Assembly: GCA_035543055.1 (NCBI GenBank)
Contig: DATKKJ010000065.1
Location: 1-34,860, forward strand
Direction of reading: 5' to 3'
Origin: Terriglobales bacterium
Lineage (GTDB): Bacteria > Acidobacteriota > Terriglobia > Terriglobales > Acidobacteriaceae
Length of the DNA: 34,860 nucleotides
Shown one piece after another: positions 31,549 to 34,860 of this stretch. A program made the translations under genes and the position numbers. Each line of letters begins with the position of its first letter. Within the stretch, counting starts at the first letter, position 1. The notes under the pieces are model-generated. The model had not been told where the DNA came from. It did no database searches and was given only the letters and a program-made list of their open reading frames with translations.

Positions 31549-32730
31549 ATGGAAGGGGAACGCAGACCCGCGATGGCATCGACGCTGACCTCAAGACCCA
31601 GTGGAGCACCCTACAACGGCCTGATCCGCAACGTCGAGCGCATGCTGTCGGCGACCGGGACCCACACCCTCATCGGAGAGGAAATCTTCCTGGCCATGCT
31701 GTCCCAGGAGCGCAAGAGGTCGGAGCGCTCGGCGAAGCAATTTGTGTTGCTCTTGCTGGATGGGGCACAGGCGTTCGCCGCGGGAGCTGGGGAAGAGATC
31801 ACCCAGCAGGCGGTGGCCTCGCTCTCCACTTGTATCCGTGAGACCGACATCGTGGGCTGGTACGAAGAAGGGTCGGTGATCGGGGTCATCTTCACCGAGA
31901 TGGGCACCGCCAACGAAGGCGCGATCAAGATCATCCTGAACCGCGTGACCTCGGCCCTGCGGAACAACCTGAGCGTCCGTGACATCAATGCCATCTCGAT
32001 CTCGTGTCACCTGTATCCCGAGCAATCGGAGAAACACCGTCCGCAGAAGGTACGGCTGTTCTACCACGATGAGCATGTGGGCGCCGGTTCACGTACCGGC
32101 GCGCAGGTGATGAAGCGGGCCCTGGACATCGTCGGCAGCGCGACCGCGATCCTGATGCTCTCGCCCGTGTTCCTGGTGATCGCGGCTCTCATCAAGCTCA
32201 CGTCGAAGGGGCCGGTCCTCTTCCGCCAGAACCGGGTCGGGCAGTACGGAGCGCCGTTCACGTTCCTGAAGTTCCGCTCCATGTACCTGAACAGCGACTC
32301 CAAGATCCACCAGGAGTATGTGACCAGCTTCATCTCGGGTAAAGGCAAGCGGCACGCCTCGAAGGATGGCGGCATCTATAAGATCACGAACGATCCGCGG
32401 GTCACTCCGCTCGGCCGGTTCATCCGCCGCACCAGCCTGGACGAGTTGCCCCAGTTCTTCAACGTTCTGCGGGGTGACATGTCGCTGGTGGGCCCGCGGC
32501 CTCCGGTGCCCTACGAATTCGAAGCCTACGACGTGTGGCACCGTAAACGGGTCTTCGAAGTGAAGCCGGGCATCACCGGTCTGTGGCAGATCAAGGGGCG
32601 CAGCCGGACCAACTTCGACGATATGGTCCGCCTGGACCTGCAGTATGCGAGGAACTGGTCCATCTGGATGGACATCAAGATCCTGCTGCAAACCCCAGGC
32701 GCCGTGTTCTCCGGCGACGGCGCTTGCTGA
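31549..32730 (+). CDS. Initiating sugar transferase with degenerate GGDEF-like N-domain
   Basis: A 393-residue protein. The C-terminal half (about 186-393) is a polyprenyl-phosphate sugar-1-phosphate transferase: KRALDIVGSATAILMLSPVF membrane hairpin, VLFRQNRVGQYGAPFTFLKFRSM, LPQFFNVLRGDMSLVGPRPP and KPGITGLWQIKGRSR. It starts EPS repeat-unit assembly on the lipid carrier. Instead of the usual four N-terminal helices there is a soluble domain (about 30-170) that reads like a GGDEF fold: QERKRSERS...FVLLLLD...RETDIVGWYEEGSVIGVIF, with the GGDEF motif lost. It may sense c-di-GMP or only mediate contacts. The ATG at 31549 is chosen; one at 31573 follows GGAAGGGG more distantly. Confidence 0.9.
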   Translation: MEGERRPAMASTLTSRPSGAPYNGLIRNVERMLSATGTHTLIGEEIFLAMLSQERKRSERSAKQFVLLLLDGAQAFAAGAGEEITQQAVASLSTCIRETDIVGWYEEGSVIGVIFTEMGTANEGAIKIILNRVTSALRNNLSVRDINAISISCHLYPEQSEKHRPQKVRLFYHDEHVGAGSRTGAQVMKRALDIVGSATAILMLSPVFLVIAALIKLTSKGPVLFRQNRVGQYGAPFTFLKFRSMYLNSDSKIHQEYVTSFISGKGKRHASKDGGIYKITNDPRVTPLGRFIRRTSLDELPQFFNVLRGDMSLVGPRPPVPYEFEAYDVWHRKRVFEVKPGITGLWQIKGRSRTNFDDMVRLDLQYARNWSIWMDIKILLQTPGAVFSGDGAC

Positions 32731-32767
32731 GTGACTTTCGTACCTGCTTACGGGTTCTCCCCCGACT

Positions 32768-32773
32768 TATAAT
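32768..32773 (+). promoter_or_regulatory. Candidate -10 box for the acetamido-sugar genes
   Basis: A perfect TATAAT 103 nt before the oxidoreductase start. No good -35 box is found at 16-18 bases, so this is tentative. Confidence 0.3.
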
Positions 32774-32875
32774 CTGTGCCGCAGTTGGCTGTGCTCTCTC
32801 GCTCGCGTTTTCATCGAACGGAAATGACCTTCGGCGTAGCCTGGGCTGCGCCACGGAACGTATAGGGAACTCATC

Positions 32876-33913
32876 ATGCTACGAGTAGGAGTGATCGGAT
32901 ACGGCTACTGGGGGCCGAACATCGTCCGCAATTTCCGCGGCCTGGAGGGCTCCCAGGTGGAGCTGGTTTGCGACCAGCGCGAAGAATCGCTGAAGAAGGC
33001 GAAGCACGCGTTTCCGGAAATCAAGGTCTGCAGCGACGCTTCCGAGGTCATCAACTCCCGCACCGTCGACGCCGTGGCCATCGTGACTCCGGTGTGGACG
33101 CACTACGAGCTGACCAGGGCGGCGCTGGAAAACGGCAAGCACGTCTTCGTCGAGAAACCGTTCACCGCCACCGTGGCCCAGGCCGAGGAACTGGTCGAGT
33201 TGGCGGAGCGCAAGCACCTGACCATCATGGTGGACCACACCTTCCTGTTCACCGGGGCGGTACGCAAGATCCGGGAACTGATCGACAAGGGCACCCTGGG
33301 CGACCTCTACTATTACGACTCGATGCGCGTGAACCTGGGCCTCTTCCAGCATGACGTGAACGTGGTCTGGGACCTGGCGCCGCACGACCTCTCCATCATG
33401 GACTACCTGATCACGGAGAAGGCCGAGGCGGTGGTCGCCACCGGGCAGGCCCACCTCAACGGGCACGAGGACATCGCTTTCCTCACCATCTATTTCCCCG
33501 GCAAGGTGATTGCCCACATCAACGTCAACTGGCTCTCGCCGGTGAAGGTGCGCACCACCCTGATCGGCGGCGAGAAGAAGATGCTGGTGTGGAACGACCT
33601 GGAAGCCGACGAGAAGATCAAGATCTACGACAAGGGCGTCGACATCAAGACCCAGGAGAACGTCTACCAGCTGTTGGTGAGCTACCGCTCGGGTGACATG
33701 TGGTCACCGCAGGTCGAGCAGGTCGAAGCGCTGAAGCTCGAGCTGGCCCACTTCGTGGACTGCGTCACCAACCGCAAGACTCCCATCAACGACGGCCTGG
33801 CGGGCCTGCGGGTGGTGAACATGCTGGAAGCCGCCCAGACCTCGATCAGCAACCGGGGCAAACTGGTCTATGTGCACGACACCCCGAAGGCGGCTACCGC
33901 CATCGTGCGGTAG
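32876..33913 (+). CDS. Gfo/Idh/MocA oxidoreductase (WlbA-like)
   Basis: A 345-residue NAD-dependent dehydrogenase. Nucleotide-binding motif VGVIGYGYWGPN at the N-terminus, then AIVTPVWTHYELTRAALENGKHVFVEKPF, with the catalytic-region Lys in EKP, and VDHTFLFTGAVRKIRELI as in WlbA/WbpB-type enzymes. These oxidise the 3-position of UDP-N-acetylglucosaminuronate. The two following genes are an acetyltransferase and an aminotransferase of the same pathway type, which supports the assignment to a 2,3-diacetamido uronic acid route. Substrate specificity remains inferred. Confidence 0.88.
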   Translation: MLRVGVIGYGYWGPNIVRNFRGLEGSQVELVCDQREESLKKAKHAFPEIKVCSDASEVINSRTVDAVAIVTPVWTHYELTRAALENGKHVFVEKPFTATVAQAEELVELAERKHLTIMVDHTFLFTGAVRKIRELIDKGTLGDLYYYDSMRVNLGLFQHDVNVVWDLAPHDLSIMDYLITEKAEAVVATGQAHLNGHEDIAFLTIYFPGKVIAHINVNWLSPVKVRTTLIGGEKKMLVWNDLEADEKIKIYDKGVDIKTQENVYQLLVSYRSGDMWSPQVEQVEALKLELAHFVDCVTNRKTPINDGLAGLRVVNMLEAAQTSISNRGKLVYVHDTPKAATAIVR

Positions 33914-33943
33914 GCTAGTCTGAACATTCGAGGGTTCCCGGAT

Positions 33944-34438
33944 ATGAATGAATATGTTTGCATCGCTCCCGACGTGAAGCTCGGGAAAGGCGTCAAGCTG
34001 GCAAAATTCATCAATCTGTATGGCTGCGAAGTGGGCGACGACACCAAGATCGGCGCCTTCGTCGAAGTGCAGAAGAACGCCAAGATCGGCAACCGCTGCA
34101 AGATCTCCAGCCATACCTTCATCTGCGAGGGGGTCACTATCGAGGACGAAGTATTCATCGGCCATGGCGTGACCTTCATCAACGATTCTTACCCGCGGGC
34201 CACCACGGAGTCGGGTGGCCTGCAGACCGAGGCGGACTGGAAGGTAGAACGCACGCTGATCAAGCGGCGCGCTTCCATCGGCTCGGGCTCGACCATTCTT
34301 TCCAACATCACGGTCGGAGAAGGCGCCATCGTGGGCGCCGGCAGCGTGGTCACTAAGGACGTCCCCGCTGACACCGTCGTCGCCGGCAACCCGGCGCGGA
34401 TCCTCCGCTCGCTGAAGGAGGCGGCTTCGTCGAAATAA
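33944..34438 (+). CDS. Hexapeptide-repeat N-acetyltransferase (WlbB-like)
   Basis: A 164-residue left-handed beta-helix acyltransferase with successive hexapeptide turns (VKLGKGVKLAKFINLYGCEVGDDTKIGAFVEV, VTIEDEVFIGHGVTFINDSYPRA). The C-terminal IGSGSTILSNITVGEGAIVGAGSVVTKDVPADTVVAGNPAR is the family hallmark. The FINDSYPRA segment matches enzymes that acetylate the 3-amino group of nucleotide-linked uronic acids. It lies 30 nt after the oxidoreductase and 1 nt before the aminotransferase, so the three form an operon. Confidence 0.9.
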   Translation: MNEYVCIAPDVKLGKGVKLAKFINLYGCEVGDDTKIGAFVEVQKNAKIGNRCKISSHTFICEGVTIEDEVFIGHGVTFINDSYPRATTESGGLQTEADWKVERTLIKRRASIGSGSTILSNITVGEGAIVGAGSVVTKDVPADTVVAGNPARILRSLKEAASSK

Positions 34439-34439
34439 T

Positions 34440-34860
34440 ATGGCCCAGAACATCCCTTTCCTTGATCTGGTCACTCCCCACAAGCAATTGGAAGAGGAGC
34501 TGGTGGCGGCATTCCGCGAGGCGCTGCACACCGCTGGCTTCGTGGGCGGCGCGGCGGTCAGCGGGTTCGAGAACGAATTTGCCCGCTTCTGCGACACCCG
34601 GCACTCGGTGGCCGTCAACAGCGGCACCGATGCGCTGCGGTTTGCGCTGGCGGCGGTCGGCGTGAAGCCGGGCGAGGTCGTAGTGACGGTGCCGAACACT
34701 TTCATCGCGACCACCGAAGCCATCTCCCAGGTCGGGGCGCTGCCGGAATTCGTGGATGTGGACGAGGCCACCTACACGATGTCGCCCAAGCGCTTGCGCG
34801 AATACCTGGAGCAGGGCTGCACCCGGGATTCTGCCGGGCATCCGGTGAGCAAGCGCAGCG
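34440..34860 (+). CDS. DegT/DnrJ/EryC1 aminotransferase, N-terminal part (WlbC-like)
   Basis: A partial gene: 140 codons to the right edge with no stop. The ATG at 34440 comes one base after the previous stop. The start MAQNIPFLDLVTPHKQLEEEL, the substrate/PLP region VAVNSGTDALRFALAAVGVKPGEVVVTVPNTFIATTEAI and VDVDEATYTMSP are typical of PLP-dependent sugar aminotransferases. The PLP lysine lies beyond the edge. Position after WlbA-like and WlbB-like genes suggests amination at C3 of a UDP-sugar acid. Confidence 0.9.
   Translation, partial: MAQNIPFLDLVTPHKQLEEELVAAFREALHTAGFVGGAAVSGFENEFARFCDTRHSVAVNSGTDALRFALAAVGVKPGEVVVTVPNTFIATTEAISQVGALPEFVDVDEATYTMSPKRLREYLEQGCTRDSAGHPVSKRS

Overview
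The window looks like a chromosomal segment of a GC-rich soil-type bacterium, most likely an acidobacterium (Acidobacteriota, Terriglobia-like). This is inferred from the gene mix: a B12-dependent ribonucleotide reductase, the C-terminal end of an Oar-like TonB-dependent receptor, several PilZ proteins, a PEP-CTERM/exosortase-type exopolysaccharide (EPS) locus, and many short dispersed hairpin repeats. No rRNA or tRNA gene and no CRISPR array was seen.

Left part (1-15.9 kb), mostly housekeeping and accessory genes. There is a truncated membrane protein, a hairpin-rich intergenic patch, then nrdJ behind a small unknown gene that has a good promoter and a 335-nt structured leader. Next come a type IV pilin, a PilZ-like protein with a degenerate motif, and a sugar MFS transporter divergent from a secreted GH38 alpha-mannosidase. 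A DinB-like protein, a STAS anti-sigma antagonist, a small coiled-coil protein, a PilZ-GAF-zinc-ribbon membrane protein and a secreted amidohydrolase follow. The last element is a TonB-receptor barrel remnant closed by a clear terminator.

Right part (15.9-34.86 kb), an EPS/PEP-CTERM locus. On the minus strand sits a compact operon: soluble histidine kinase, sigma54-type response regulator, S26-like peptidase and a conserved hypothetical. On the plus strand are a PilZ protein, outer-membrane export protein (OPX), ExeA-like ATPase, PEP-CTERM protein, TPR lipoprotein, a second sigma54 activator without a receiver domain, a NusG/UpxY-like antiterminator, an outer-membrane barrel, a Wzz/GumC-like chain-length protein, a BY-kinase, and a sugar transferase with an unusual degenerate GGDEF-like N-terminus. 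A three-gene set resembling WlbA/WlbB/WlbC (synthesis of a nucleotide-linked acetamido-amino uronic acid) runs off the right edge.

The main result of reading the DNA is a set of sigma54-type (GG-N10-GC) promoter candidates in front of the OPX, PEP-CTERM and TPR genes, with weaker ones before the PilZ and sugar-transferase genes. These sit in a locus that encodes two sigma54 activators. Two of the sites share a 15-bp core. Two EPS intergenic regions also share a 19-bp motif at upstream-activator distance. A second theme is short palindromic repeats, one pair showing a compensatory base-pair change, and repeat-like DNA inside linker-coding parts of nrdJ and the PilZ-GAF gene. Exosortase is not in the window.
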